NCBI GenBank assembly: GCA_017398625.1
Contig: JAFQFP010000001.1
Span: forward strand, 1-50,961
Direction of reading: 5' to 3'
Length of the DNA stretch: 50,961 nt
Origin: Oscillospiraceae bacterium
GTDB lineage: Bacteria; Bacillota; Clostridia; Oscillospirales; Oscillospiraceae
Below the pieces are notes generated by a model that worked only from the letters and a program-made list of their open reading frames with translations, had not been told where the DNA came from and searched no databases. The first letter of the stretch is position 1. Every line of letters starts with the position of its first letter. Below are positions 13,644 through 21,425 of the stretch, piece by piece. Made by a program: the position numbers and the translations under genes.

Positions 13644-13788
13644 GATGTACCGAAGAGTATCCCCCCGCCCCAGTGTGCGCACTGGGGCAGCGCTCTGCGG
13701 AGCGCCCCGGTCGCGGCTCTGACAGTCCACCGGACTGTCATTCACTACCGCGACTGCGCTTCGCTTACCCTTTAGGCAAGGGGGGCTT
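13644..13788 (+). repeat. 145-bp intergenic repeat, copy B
   Basis: 144 of 145 bases equal copy A at 7823-7967, same orientation, 5.8 kb away. Such identity outside genes implies recent duplication, gene conversion or mobility. Confidence 0.9.
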
Positions 13789-13852
13789 AGGTGCGGAGGA
13801 GGCAAGGGGGGCTTAGGTGCGGAGGAGGCAAGGGGGGCTTTGGGGGCGGAGG
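13775..13852 (+). repeat. 26-bp tandem repeat, three units
   Basis: Units start at 13775, 13801 and 13827, each beginning GGCAAGGGGGGCTT. Units 1 and 2 are identical; unit 3 differs in a few bases. Related 26-base units occur twice at 8082-8133. The copy sits just before the promoter of the ABC importer operon. Confidence 0.85.
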
Positions 13853-13870
13853 AAATTCTTCCGAAAGGGC

Positions 13871-13899
13871 TTGCATTGGGGGCTTTTGAGGAATATAAT
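13871..13899 (+). promoter_or_regulatory. Predicted promoter of the carbohydrate ABC importer operon
   Basis: -35 TTGCAT, 17-base spacer, -10 TATAAT, 43 bases before the ATG at 13943. Confidence 0.7.
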
Positions 13900-13942
13900 G
13901 GTACTATCGAAAATATTTTCCTTGGAAAGGAACGAGGCGGCT

Positions 13943-15040
13943 ATGAAAGTTGTATTGCAGAATCTGACCAAGAAATTCCCCAACCGGAACAAAAAGATCA
14001 AGGACGATGTGGTGGCGGTGGACGATTTCACCTTCGAGATCCCCGACGGCAAGCTCATCGGTCTGCTGGGCCCCTCCGGCTGCGGCAAGTCTACCACGCT
14101 GCACCTGCTCTCCGGCTTGCAGGAGCCTACCTGCGGCAAGATCTTCTTCGGCGATGAGGATGTCACCGACCTGCCTGCGGAGCACCGGGGGGTGGGTCTG
14201 GTGTTCCAGAACTATGCTTTGTATCCCCATCTGACGGTGGAGAAAAACATCATGTTCCCTCTGCGCAACCGCAGAGGCGCGGACAAGCTGACCAAGCAGC
14301 AAATGCGGGAAAAGGCGCTGGAGGCTGCCAAGCTGGTGCAGCTTGAGGAGCTGATGGACCGCAAGCCCAGCGAGCTCTCCGGCGGTCAGCAGCAGCGTGT
14401 CGCCATCGCCCGGGCGCTGGTGAAGATGCCGAAGATCCTGCTTTTGGACGAGCCTCTTTCCAATCTGGATGCCCGTCTGCGGCTGCAGACCCGTGAGGAG
14501 ATCCGCCGCATCCAGCGCAGCACCGGCATTACCACCGTATTCGTCACCCACGATCAGGAGGAGGCCATGTCCATCTCCGATCTCATCGTGGTGATGAAGG
14601 AGGGCAGAGTCCATCAGATCGGGAAGCCCCAAGCGGTGTATGACGATCCGGTGAACCTGTTCGTTGCCCAGTTCTTGGGCACGCCCCCCATCAATGTGTT
14701 TGAGGGCGAGATCAAGGGGGAGAAGCTGTACATCGGCGGCGCGGCGGTGCTGGAGGTAAGCGGTGTGGCAGACCAGCCGGTTTATGCCGGTGTCCGCCCG
14801 GAGGGCTTCACCGTTGCGGAAAACGGCGCGCTGTGCTGCGGTCTGACCGAGGTGGAGGTCATGGGCAGAGACATCACCGTTGTGGCTTCCCACGAAAGCT
14901 TTCTCGGTGAGGAGATCCGTGCCATCGTCAGCGCCGACAACGATCTGGAGGGGCAAAAGCAGGTGCGCTTTGACCTAAAGCCGGGAAAGGTACATCTGTT
15001 CGCCAAGGATACCCAGCAGCGGATCCGCTTCGGAGGTTGA
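13943..15040 (+). CDS. ABC importer ATPase, MalK/UgpC/MsmK type
   Basis: A 365-residue cytoplasmic ATPase that powers the importer encoded by the next three genes. Walker A is GPSGCGKST (residues 43-51), the signature is LSGGQQQR (from 145), Walker B is KILLLDEPLSNLDARLR, and the switch region is TTVFVTHDQEEAM. The C-terminal third (from about residue 245, FLGTPPINVFEGEI) is the regulatory OB/TOBE domain of carbohydrate and glycerol-phosphate importers. A short insertion NRNKKIKDDVVAV after KKFP near the A-loop is noteworthy. Start 13943 follows AAAGGAACGAGG; longer in-frame starts run into repeats and the promoter. Confidence 0.93.
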   Translation: MKVVLQNLTKKFPNRNKKIKDDVVAVDDFTFEIPDGKLIGLLGPSGCGKSTTLHLLSGLQEPTCGKIFFGDEDVTDLPAEHRGVGLVFQNYALYPHLTVEKNIMFPLRNRRGADKLTKQQMREKALEAAKLVQLEELMDRKPSELSGGQQQRVAIARALVKMPKILLLDEPLSNLDARLRLQTREEIRRIQRSTGITTVFVTHDQEEAMSISDLIVVMKEGRVHQIGKPQAVYDDPVNLFVAQFLGTPPINVFEGEIKGEKLYIGGAAVLEVSGVADQPVYAGVRPEGFTVAENGALCCGLTEVEVMGRDITVVASHESFLGEEIRAIVSADNDLEGQKQVRFDLKPGKVHLFAKDTQQRIRFGG

Positions 15041-15042
15041 CC

Positions 15043-15936
15043 ATGGGAAAGAAAAGCTGGAAGGCGTGGCTGTATCTGCTGCCTGCCGCGCTGTTTCTGG
15101 GGGTATTCATGGTATATCCCCTCATCGATGTGTTTATCTATTCTCTGGAGGAGGGCTATAATTTCGCCTCCCAGACCTATTACGACATCGGTCTTTACAA
15201 CTATTCCTATGTGCTCCATGACCCCTATTTCCTGCAGGCGCTGAAAAACACCTTCATTCTGGTGCTGATCACCGTGCCGGTGTCCACCGGTCTGGCGCTG
15301 CTGATCTCCGTGGGTCTGAGCTCCATCGAGAAGGTGCGCCAGCTTTACCAGACGGTGTATTTCCTGCCCTATGTCACCAATACGCTGGCGGTGGGTCTGG
15401 TGTTTATGATCCTGTTCAAGCAGACCCCCTATTCCGACGGACTGATGAATGTGGTGCTGGGGCTGTTCGGTATGGAGCCCATCGATTTCATCACCGGCCC
15501 CTACTGGGCGAAGATGCTGGTGCTGTGTGTGTACACGGTGTGGGTGGTCATGCCCTTTAAGGTGCTGATCCTCACCGGAGCCCTCGCTTCCGTGAACCAA
15601 AACTACTACGATGCCGCCAAGGTGGACGGTACTTCCCGGTTCCACATCTTCACTTGGGTGACCCTGCCCATGATCTCTCCGTCGCTGTTCTATCTCATCA
15701 TCACCGGCTTCATCGGCGCGTTTAAGGCGTACTCCGACGCGGTGGCGCTGTTCGGCACGGATCTGAATGTGGCGGAGATGAATACCATCGTGGGCTATGT
15801 CTACGATATGCTCTACGGCAATTCCGGCGGCTATCCCTCCTATGCTTCCGCCGCTGCCATCGTGCTGTTTGCCATCGTGCTGACCATCACCTGCATCAAT
15901 TTGCTGGTGAGCAAAAAGCATGTCCACTATGAATGA
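15043..15936 (+). CDS. Carbohydrate ABC importer permease, MalF/UgpA type
   Basis: A 297-residue inner-membrane permease with six predicted segments. The cytoplasmic coupling loop reads YYDAAKVDGTSRFHIFTWVT followed by LPMISPSLFY, matching the EAA motif of the carbohydrate importer-1 family. The ATG at 15043 is preferred over a TTG at 15037, because GGAGG ends at 15036, directly abutting the TTG but spaced correctly for the ATG. It lies two bases after the ATPase stop. Works as heterodimer with the next gene. Confidence 0.92.
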   Translation: MGKKSWKAWLYLLPAALFLGVFMVYPLIDVFIYSLEEGYNFASQTYYDIGLYNYSYVLHDPYFLQALKNTFILVLITVPVSTGLALLISVGLSSIEKVRQLYQTVYFLPYVTNTLAVGLVFMILFKQTPYSDGLMNVVLGLFGMEPIDFITGPYWAKMLVLCVYTVWVVMPFKVLILTGALASVNQNYYDAAKVDGTSRFHIFTWVTLPMISPSLFYLIITGFIGAFKAYSDAVALFGTDLNVAEMNTIVGYVYDMLYGNSGGYPSYASAAAIVLFAIVLTITCINLLVSKKHVHYE

Positions 15937-15944
15937 GGTGCGCC

Positions 15945-16814
15945 ATGGAAAAAAACTACAACACCTTAAAACGCCGCTCTGCCGCCCGCAGCCGGGTGGG
16001 CAAGGCGGTGACCTACGCCCTGCTGACGGTTTGGGCACTGATCGTGCTGTTTCCCTTTTACTGGATGATCCTCACCTCCGTGAAAAGCTACAGCGCCTAT
16101 AACAGCGAGTATATCCCCGCCTTCTTTACCCTCAGCCCCACGCTGGAAAACTATGTGCAGGCGTTTACGGCAGTGCCGCTGGCGGACTATTTCGTCAACA
16201 CCCTGATCTTTACCCTTGCTACCACCGCGGTGATGCTCATCGTCACCGTTTTGGCGGCATTTGCCTTTGCCCGGCTGGATTTCCCGGGGAAGGATCTGGT
16301 TTTTACCGTCTTTTTGTCGCTGATGATGATCCCCAGCGAGCTGACGGTGATCACCAACTTCGTAACCGTCACCAATATGGAGCTGCGCAATAGCTTTATG
16401 GGTCTGATCCTGCCCTCGGTGACCTCGGTGTTCTATATCTACCTGCTTCGGGAGAACTTCGCGCAGGTGCCCGATGAGCTGTACTACGCCGCAAAGGTAG
16501 ACGGTACTTCGGACTTTATGTATCTGATGACGGTGCTGGTGCCCATCTGCCGCCCCACCATCATCACCATCACCATTTTGAAGGTGATCGAGTGCTGGAA
16601 CAGCTATGTGTGGCCCCGGCTGATCACCGACGACGAAAACTATTTTCTGGTGTCCAACGGCATCCAAGCCATTCGGGAAAGCGGCTTCGGCCGGGAGAAT
16701 ATCCCGGCGATGATGGCGGCGGTGGTGGCGATCTCCCTGCCGCTGATCGTGCTGTACCTTATTTTCCGGAAGAAGATCATGGCAGGCGTGGCAAGGGGAG
16801 GTATCAAGGGATGA
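15945..16814 (+). CDS. Carbohydrate ABC importer permease, MalG/UgpE type
   Basis: A 289-residue, six-segment permease. The first segment is followed by PFYWMILTSVKS, a hallmark of MalG-type subunits, and the EAA loop is LYYAAKVDGTSDFMYLMTVL then VPICRPTIIT. ATG 15945 is chosen because GAGGTG is properly spaced for it, whereas the overlapping in-frame ATG at 15933 is not. Its stop overlaps the start of the binding-protein gene (ATGA), implying translational coupling. Confidence 0.92.
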   Translation: MEKNYNTLKRRSAARSRVGKAVTYALLTVWALIVLFPFYWMILTSVKSYSAYNSEYIPAFFTLSPTLENYVQAFTAVPLADYFVNTLIFTLATTAVMLIVTVLAAFAFARLDFPGKDLVFTVFLSLMMIPSELTVITNFVTVTNMELRNSFMGLILPSVTSVFYIYLLRENFAQVPDELYYAAKVDGTSDFMYLMTVLVPICRPTIITITILKVIECWNSYVWPRLITDDENYFLVSNGIQAIRESGFGRENIPAMMAAVVAISLPLIVLYLIFRKKIMAGVARGGIKG

Positions 16815-18403
16815 AAAAGACATTTCTTGCCCTGCTGCTGGTGCTGGCGCTGGTGCTGCCCGGCTGCCACGGCGCACGGGATATGACCGCCTTTCAAGTG
16901 CCGGAAGGCTTTGACGAAAGCCGCAGCTACGAGATCACCTTCTGGGCGAAAAACGATACCAATCTGACCCAAGTGGAGATCTATGAGAAAGCCATCGGGG
17001 ATTTTCAGACCCTCTATCCCAACATCACCGTGAATCTGCGGCTGTATACCGACTACGGACGGATCTACAACGATGTGATCACCAATATCTCCACCGGAAC
17101 GACCCCCAATGTTTGCATCACCTATCCCGACCATATCGCCACCTATATCACCGGCGCGGACACGGTGGTGGCGCTGGACGAGCTGCTTACCGACCCCCGC
17201 TACGGTCTGGGAGGCAGTGAGCTGAAGTTTGAGGGCCCCGGACAGGGGCAGATCGTGGATACCTTTTTGCAGGAGTGCCGCATCGACGGCAGCTATTACG
17301 CCATCCCCTATATGCGCTCCACGGAGGCCTGCTATGTGAACAAGACCTTTGTGGAAAAGCTGGGCTTTGCGCTGCCGGAGAAGCTGACTTGGGATTTCGT
17401 GTGGCAGGTCTCCGAGGCCGCCATGGAAAAGGACGCCGAGGGGAACTTCAAGGTCAACGGACAGAAGGTGCTGATTCCCTTTATCTACAAGTCCACCGAC
17501 AATATGATGATCCAGATGCTCCGGCAGAAGCAGGGGGGCTATTCCACCGCCACCGGAGAGATCCTGATCTTCAACGACACCACCAAGGAGCTGCTGCAGA
17601 CCGTTTCCCAGCATGCGCTCACCAGAGCCTTCTCCACCTTCAAGATCTCCAGCTATCCTGCCAACTATCTCAACGCGGGACAGTGCATCTTCGCCGTGGA
17701 CTCCACCGCCGGTGCCACATGGATGGGCTCCGATGCCCCCTTGCTGGACATCAGCGAGGATAAGCTGGTGCGCTTTGAAACGGCAGTCATGGAGATCCCC
17801 CAGTTCGATACGGAAAACCCCCAGATGATCTCCCAAGGACCCAGTATGTGCGTGTTCAATAAGGAGGATCCCCAAGAGGTGCTGGCAAGCTGGCTCTTTG
17901 CCCAGTATATGCTCACCGATGAGGTGCAGCTTGCCTACGCGGGCACAGAGGGCTATGTTCCCGTGACCGAAAAGGCGCAGCAAAGCGCAGCTTATCAGGA
18001 TTACCTCTCCCGCAGCGGCGAGGACAACGGCTATTATTACAATGTGAAGATCGACGCCGCAAAGCTGATGCTGCGCAATATAGACAACACCTTTGTGACT
18101 CCGGTGTTCAACGGCTCTGCTTCCCTGCGGGACGCGGCAGGGCAGATGATCGAAAATGTCACCAAGTCCATGCGCCGGAACGAGACCGTGGACGACGGGT
18201 ATTTTGAAAAGCTGTATCAGGACATGAATTCCCTCTACCGTCTGGATCAGACCGGCAAGGCCACCGACGGCAAGACCCAGTTCGGCGCGCTGCCCGGCGG
18301 TGCCGTGGTGCTGCTGGTGTGTTTGGTGCTGGCGTGGGCGCTCATGGGCGCTTATGTGGGCGCACAATGGTATAAAAATAAAAAATTTACAAAGAAACAT
18401 TGA
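16811..18403 (+). CDS. Extracellular solute-binding lipoprotein with a C-terminal membrane segment
   Basis: A 530-residue family 1 solute-binding protein for the importer encoded upstream. The signal peptide ends in the lipobox LPGC (Cys19), then YEITFWAKNDTNLTQ, YEKAIGDFQTLYPNITVNLR and the EACYVNKTFVEKLGF hinge region, as in carbohydrate and glycerol-phosphate binding proteins. Oddly, the protein also ends in a hydrophobic segment (GAVVLLVCLVLAWALMGAYV, about residues 498-517) followed by a basic tail, so it would be anchored at both ends. Start at 16811 overlaps the permease stop. Ligand unresolved: no catabolic enzyme is in the operon, although a glycerophosphodiesterase lies 1.8 kb away from the operon start. 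Confidence 0.87.
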   Translation: MKKTFLALLLVLALVLPGCHGARDMTAFQVPEGFDESRSYEITFWAKNDTNLTQVEIYEKAIGDFQTLYPNITVNLRLYTDYGRIYNDVITNISTGTTPNVCITYPDHIATYITGADTVVALDELLTDPRYGLGGSELKFEGPGQGQIVDTFLQECRIDGSYYAIPYMRSTEACYVNKTFVEKLGFALPEKLTWDFVWQVSEAAMEKDAEGNFKVNGQKVLIPFIYKSTDNMMIQMLRQKQGGYSTATGEILIFNDTTKELLQTVSQHALTRAFSTFKISSYPANYLNAGQCIFAVDSTAGATWMGSDAPLLDISEDKLVRFETAVMEIPQFDTENPQMISQGPSMCVFNKEDPQEVLASWLFAQYMLTDEVQLAYAGTEGYVPVTEKAQQSAAYQDYLSRSGEDNGYYYNVKIDAAKLMLRNIDNTFVTPVFNGSASLRDAAGQMIENVTKSMRRNETVDDGYFEKLYQDMNSLYRLDQTGKATDGKTQFGALPGGAVVLLVCLVLAWALMGAYVGAQWYKNKKFTKKH

Positions 18404-18427
18404 TTTTCTCAAGGTTTTGTGTATAAT
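18400..18427 (+). promoter_or_regulatory. Predicted promoter of the ETTAPV lipoprotein gene
   Basis: -35 TTGATT, 16-base spacer, -10 TATAAT. The -35 overlaps the stop codon of the binding-protein gene. It would give a 5' leader of about 115 bases before 18550. Confidence 0.75.
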
Positions 18428-18455
18428 GGGCTTGTGCTTTCGGCACAGGAGGAAG

Positions 18456-18614
18456 ATGTGCTTTCCATACTACACAAAGCGGCAGCTTGACCGCGCGGAG
18501 GAAGGCACCGAAAAAATGTCATTTCAATTTGAAAAGGAGAAAAGGAAAAATGAAGAAGTTCATCGCTGTCGTTCTGGCTCTGACCTTCGTGCTGGCGCTG
18601 GCCGGCTGCAATAA
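18456..18614 (+). CDS. Possible 52-codon upstream reading frame overlapping the lipoprotein start
   Basis: Opens at an ATG with AGGAGG five bases before it, in the leader of the lipoprotein mRNA, and ends 64 bases inside the lipoprotein gene in another frame. The predicted peptide starts MCFPYYTKRQ and is not recognisable. It may be chance, or may couple or dampen translation of the lipoprotein. Only the position and ribosome binding site support it. Confidence 0.25.
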   Translation: MCFPYYTKRQLDRAEEGTEKMSFQFEKEKRKNEEVHRCRSGSDLRAGAGRLQ

Positions 18615-19371
18615 CGAGCCCGTGAACGAGACCACCGCTCCCGTGGAGACCACTGCTCCCGTGGAGACCACCGCTCCCGTGGAGACCACTGCTCCCGTAG
18701 AGACCACCGCTCCCGCCGTGGAGGTGATGACCTACGCCGAGTTCGATGCCGCAGCTCTGGATACCGCCGTTGTGGTGGAGACCTATGTGCAGGCCATCGA
18801 GAGCTGGTATGACGGCTGCGTTCAGATCTATGCCCAGTCCGAGGACGGCGGCTACTACATCTACGATCTGAAGTGCGCTGAGGAAGATGCCGCTAAGTTC
18901 GTTCCCGGCACCAAGATCCGCGTCTCCGGCTTCAAGGCCGAGTGGTCCGGCGAGGTGGAGATCATCGACGCTACCTACGAGATCCTGGAAGGCACCTACA
19001 CCGCTCCTGTCACCGATGTGACCGCGGTTGCCGGCACCGATGCTCTGGCTGACTACATGAACCAGCTGGTGTCCTTCAAGGGCGCTACCGTTGTGGCTTC
19101 CAAGGATGCCAACGGCAACGAGGCTGCTTTCCTGTATAAGTGGGACGGCTCCGGCTCTCAGGGCTCCGACCTGTACTTCAATGTCAGCATCGGCGGCACC
19201 ACCTACACCTTCACCGTGAATGTCTACATGGTGGGCACCGGTGTGGATTCCGATGTTTACAAGGCTGTTGAGAACCTGAAGATCGGCGATGTCATCGACA
19301 TCGAGGGCTTCCTGTACTGGTACAACAACGCCCAGACCCATGTCACCTCCGTGACCGTGGCTGCCAACTAA
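18550..19371 (+). CDS. Secreted lipoprotein with ETTAPV repeats and an OB-fold-like domain
   Basis: A 273-residue exported protein. The signal peptide ends in LAGC (Cys20), which would be lipid-modified. A linker of five ETTAPV hexapeptides (about residues 27-56) then holds the globular part off the membrane; Thr/Pro-rich linkers like this are common in clostridial surface lipoproteins. The rest has two similar beta-rich halves (VETYVQAIESWYDG... GTKIRVSGFKAEW, and LVSFKGATVVAS... GDVIDIEGFLYWY), whose V-x-G/I-x-G endings resemble nucleic-acid-binding-type OB folds; this is inference. Start at 18550 after AAAAGGAGAAAAGG. Own promoter, so separate from the ABC operon. Function unknown. Confidence 0.75.
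   Translation: MKKFIAVVLALTFVLALAGCNNEPVNETTAPVETTAPVETTAPVETTAPVETTAPAVEVMTYAEFDAAALDTAVVVETYVQAIESWYDGCVQIYAQSEDGGYYIYDLKCAEEDAAKFVPGTKIRVSGFKAEWSGEVEIIDATYEILEGTYTAPVTDVTAVAGTDALADYMNQLVSFKGATVVASKDANGNEAAFLYKWDGSGSQGSDLYFNVSIGGTTYTFTVNVYMVGTGVDSDVYKAVENLKIGDVIDIEGFLYWYNNAQTHVTSVTVAAN
18628..18717 (+). repeat. 18-bp in-frame tandem repeat, five units
   Basis: Each unit encodes ETTAPV (the last ends AP then A). Units 1, 3 and 5 use ACCACC for Thr-Thr and units 2 and 4 use ACCACT, a 36-base higher-order pattern that points to duplication of unit pairs. Prone to length variation by slippage. Confidence 0.9.
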
Positions 19372-19384
19372 GATAACACCCAAA

Positions 19385-19412
19385 AAAGGGGCGGTTCAGA
19401 TGAACCGCCCCT
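19385..19412 (+). terminator. Hairpin, left copy, after the lipoprotein gene
   Basis: GGGGCGGTTCA/TGAACCGCCCC stem (AAAGGGGCGG start), 13 bases after the lipoprotein stop. Exactly repeated at 19629-19656 beyond the inserted element. Confidence 0.75.
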
Positions 19413-19628
19413 CAGTCTGTCAAAAAACCGGAAATCTACCAATTCTCTTGTAGGGGCGGTCATTGACCGCCCGAAAAATTAAGTATTATTCCAATTCAAA
19501 AACATATAAATTTATCAAAATGCTGGGGAAATTGAAACCTTTCTTGCTGTTTTTAACGGGCGATCCATGATCGCCCCTACGAATTTGATTGAAACATTGA
19601 TGAAGAATAATACTTTTTTGACACTCTG
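19413..19628 (+). mobile_element. ~216-bp terminator-associated MITE-like element, copy 2
   Basis: Same ends as copy 1 (CAGTCTGTCAAAAAACC ... TTTTTGACACTCTG), same internal palindromes. It is exactly abutted on both sides by a perfect 28-base direct repeat that is the complete terminator-like hairpin, so the hairpin looks like a target-site duplication. Confidence 0.85.
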
Positions 19629-19656
19629 AAAGGGGCGGTTCAGATGAACCGCCCCT
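19629..19656 (+). terminator. Hairpin, right copy
   Basis: Perfect copy of 19385-19412, followed by TGTCTGC rather than a U-tract. It lies between convergent genes and could also serve the minus-strand DUF937 gene. Confidence 0.65.
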
Positions 19657-19697
19657 TGTCTGCATCCTATGGGTATTTTGCAGCGTGCCTGTGCCGG

Positions 19698-20294
19698 TTA
19701 CTTCAGCAGATTGCCCAGCAGACCGCTGAGTAAGCCGCCCAGACCGCCGGAGGATTCCTCCTTGGGCTCTTCCACAGGAGCAGGCTCTTCCTCGCCGCCC
19801 AGCAGACCGCCCAGCAGGCTGCCCAGATCCACATTGCCCAGCAGAGCGCCCATGAGACCGGCAACGCCGGAGTCCTTGTTGTCGTCCTCGTCTGCCTGCT
19901 GACCCAGAAGGCTCAGCAGCAGGGGAGCCACGGCGGACATGATGGTGGAGGTCTTTGCGCTGGAGATGCCTGCCTTCTGTGCGGCAGCCTCGGTGGTGCT
20001 TTCCTTCTCGCCGCCCAGCAGGTGGGAAAGGATCTTGCCGCCGTCTTCCAGATCCACATTGCTCAGAAAGCCGGTCAGGTCGGCAGTGCCGTCCTTGGCG
20101 TGGCTTGCCAGAGCCGCGGCAAAGCTTTCGGCAGTGTCTTCGCCCTTGGCCTGATTGTCAGCGCCGCCCAGCAGGGAGGGCAGAACAGAGCCAAGAACAT
20201 TCTTAACATCGCTGGCAGAAGCGCCGGCGCGCTGGCTCAGACCGCTGATGGCATCAGAGCTGAGCAGAGTGCTTGCAAGTTTCTGAAGATCCAT
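19698..20294 (-). CDS. DUF937 family protein
   Basis: A 198-residue soluble protein. The N-terminal region (MDLQKLASTLLSSDAISGLS, then ASASDVKNVLGSVLPSLLGG) and the middle (STIMSAVAPLLLSLLGQQ) are the paired helical motifs of DUF937, related to the YidB fold. The C-terminal end is a Gly-Leu-rich repeat (VDLGSLLGGLLGGEEE and GGLGGLLSGLLGNLLK) split by an acidic Pro-Glu linker. No signal peptide. The function of the family is unknown. Start at 20294 with AAGGAGAG upstream; an in-frame upstream ATG at 20333 would overlap the promoter -10. Divergent from the membrane-protein gene at 20449. Confidence 0.85.
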   Translation of the reverse strand: MDLQKLASTLLSSDAISGLSQRAGASASDVKNVLGSVLPSLLGGADNQAKGEDTAESFAAALASHAKDGTADLTGFLSNVDLEDGGKILSHLLGGEKESTTEAAAQKAGISSAKTSTIMSAVAPLLLSLLGQQADEDDNKDSGVAGLMGALLGNVDLGSLLGGLLGGEEEPAPVEEPKEESSGGLGGLLSGLLGNLLK

Positions 20295-20331
20295 GATAAA
20301 TCTCTCCTTGATCCAAATTTTGGCTGCTTTC

Positions 20332-20360
20332 ATTATGCATCACAAAAACAAAAATGTCAA
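20332..20360 (-). promoter_or_regulatory. Predicted promoter of the DUF937 gene
   Basis: Minus strand: -35 TTGACA, 17-base spacer, -10 CATAAT, about 38 bases before the ATG. Confidence 0.65.
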
Positions 20361-20387
20361 GAAAACATGTTTTTTTGCGGAAAACAC

Positions 20388-20415
20388 TTGCCTATTGGCG
20401 AAAAACAGGTATAAT
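20388..20415 (+). promoter_or_regulatory. Predicted promoter of the gene at 20449
   Basis: -35 TTGCCT, 16-base spacer, -10 TATAAT, about 33 bases before the ATG. Divergent from 20332-20360. Confidence 0.65.
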
Positions 20416-20448
20416 GGAAGCATCCACTAAACAAAGAGGAGAGTTATT

Positions 20449-21261
20449 ATGGCTGAAAAGAAGAAAAAGAAGATCGTATCCGCCGACGACGGTAAGGAAG
20501 TCACCGCAGCCGCGAAGAAAAAGACCGTGAAGGAAGCCGCGCCCGTGGGTAACGCCACCGGTCTGCGCATCGGCGCTGTTGTGCTGTGGGTGGTTGCCAT
20601 CGCTCTGGAGGTTGTTGCGCTCCTGATCCTCAACGGCACCATCAACTGGACCTTTATGCCCAGCCTGTGGCAGATCATCATCGCGCTGGTGCTGGATCTG
20701 GTCTGCGTGATCATCGGCGCCCAGCTCTGGAAGAAGGCCAACCGCATCAAGCCCGCCAGCAAGAAGAACAAGTTCCTGTTCTGGCTGTGGAACAACATGG
20801 GCGTCATCGTCTGCGCCTTTGCCTTCATCCCCTTCGTGATCCTTGCCCTCACCGACAAGAAGGCAGACAAGAAGACCAAGACCATCGCCACCGTTGTCGC
20901 CATCATCGCCCTGCTCATCGGCGGTGTTGCCAGCTACGACTTTGACCCCGTTTCTCAGGAGGATCTCAGCGCCGCTACCGCTGCCATTACCGACAATGTG
21001 TACTGGAGCACCTTCGGCAAGGTCTACCACACCCATGAGGATTGTCAGGCTCTGAACCAGTCCGATTCTCTGACCATGGGCTCTGTGGAGCAGGCCATCG
21101 CTGCCAACCGTACCCGTCTGTGCGCATTCTGCGCCAAGAAGGACGAGATCACCGGTGTCGTCACCGACAAGAACCCCGACGAGGTGGAGCTGGTAGACGA
21201 TGTCCAGTCCGGCGATGAGAACGGCGAACCCGATGAGACCGCCGGCGAGCCCGCCGCGTAA
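20449..21261 (+). CDS. Membrane protein with C-terminal zinc-like motif, function unknown
   Basis: A 270-residue protein. A lysine-rich N-terminus (KKKKK, AAKKK) precedes about four membrane segments (about residues 40-62, 74-93, 115-134, 146-162). The remaining ~100 residues carry VYWSTFGKVYHTHEDCQALN ... RLCAFC. The His194/Cys199/Cys225/Cys228 set matches the widespread short motif (W/Y..TGK.YH....C..L ... C..C) found in many secreted or surface proteins of Firmicutes and thought to bind zinc. The tail is strongly acidic. I do not recognise a named family. Monocistronic: own promoter, GAGGAGAG ribosome binding site, strong terminator at 21281. Confidence 0.75.
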   Translation: MAEKKKKKIVSADDGKEVTAAAKKKTVKEAAPVGNATGLRIGAVVLWVVAIALEVVALLILNGTINWTFMPSLWQIIIALVLDLVCVIIGAQLWKKANRIKPASKKNKFLFWLWNNMGVIVCAFAFIPFVILALTDKKADKKTKTIATVVAIIALLIGGVASYDFDPVSQEDLSAATAAITDNVYWSTFGKVYHTHEDCQALNQSDSLTMGSVEQAIAANRTRLCAFCAKKDEITGVVTDKNPDEVELVDDVQSGDENGEPDETAGEPAA

Positions 21262-21280
21262 GCCATACCGTTCATAATGA

Positions 21281-21309
21281 GAAGCACCCCGTTTCGGGGT
21301 GCTTCTTTT
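21281..21309 (+). terminator. Intrinsic terminator
   Basis: GAAGCACCCC/GGGGTGCTTC stem, loop GTTTC-type, followed by TTTTC. Nineteen bases after the stop codon at 21261. Confidence 0.9.
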
Positions 21310-21311
21310 CA

Positions 21312-21425
21312 TGCCTGAGCGGTGCAAAAATCCTTCGGCTTCGGGCATAGCCCTCCGCTCAGGATGACATCCTAATTCGGCAAATTTCCCGCGGACGGAT
21401 GGTCTCATCCGTCCCCACAGGTGCA
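21312..21425. repeat. Intergenic inverted repeat and spacer
   Basis: Contains CCTGAGCGG ... CCGCTCAGG arms (about 21315-21364) around TCCTTCGGCTTCGGG, followed by AGGATGACATCC, then GGACGGATGG/CCATCC-type sequence up to the next element. A similar style of repeat (GGATTCC ... GGAATGAC) occurs at 36931-36962. No gene. Confidence 0.55.

Noticed and set aside
13644-13852. Repeat block before the ABC importer as an insertion sequence
   Set aside because: No transposase frame and no matching ends; kept only as intergenic repeats.
11348-18403. Phosphodiesterase plus ABC importer as a definite ugp glycerol-3-phosphate system
   Set aside because: They are in opposite orientations and separated by a sugar transporter and repeats; the binding protein gives no ligand-specific signature, so it remains only a possibility.
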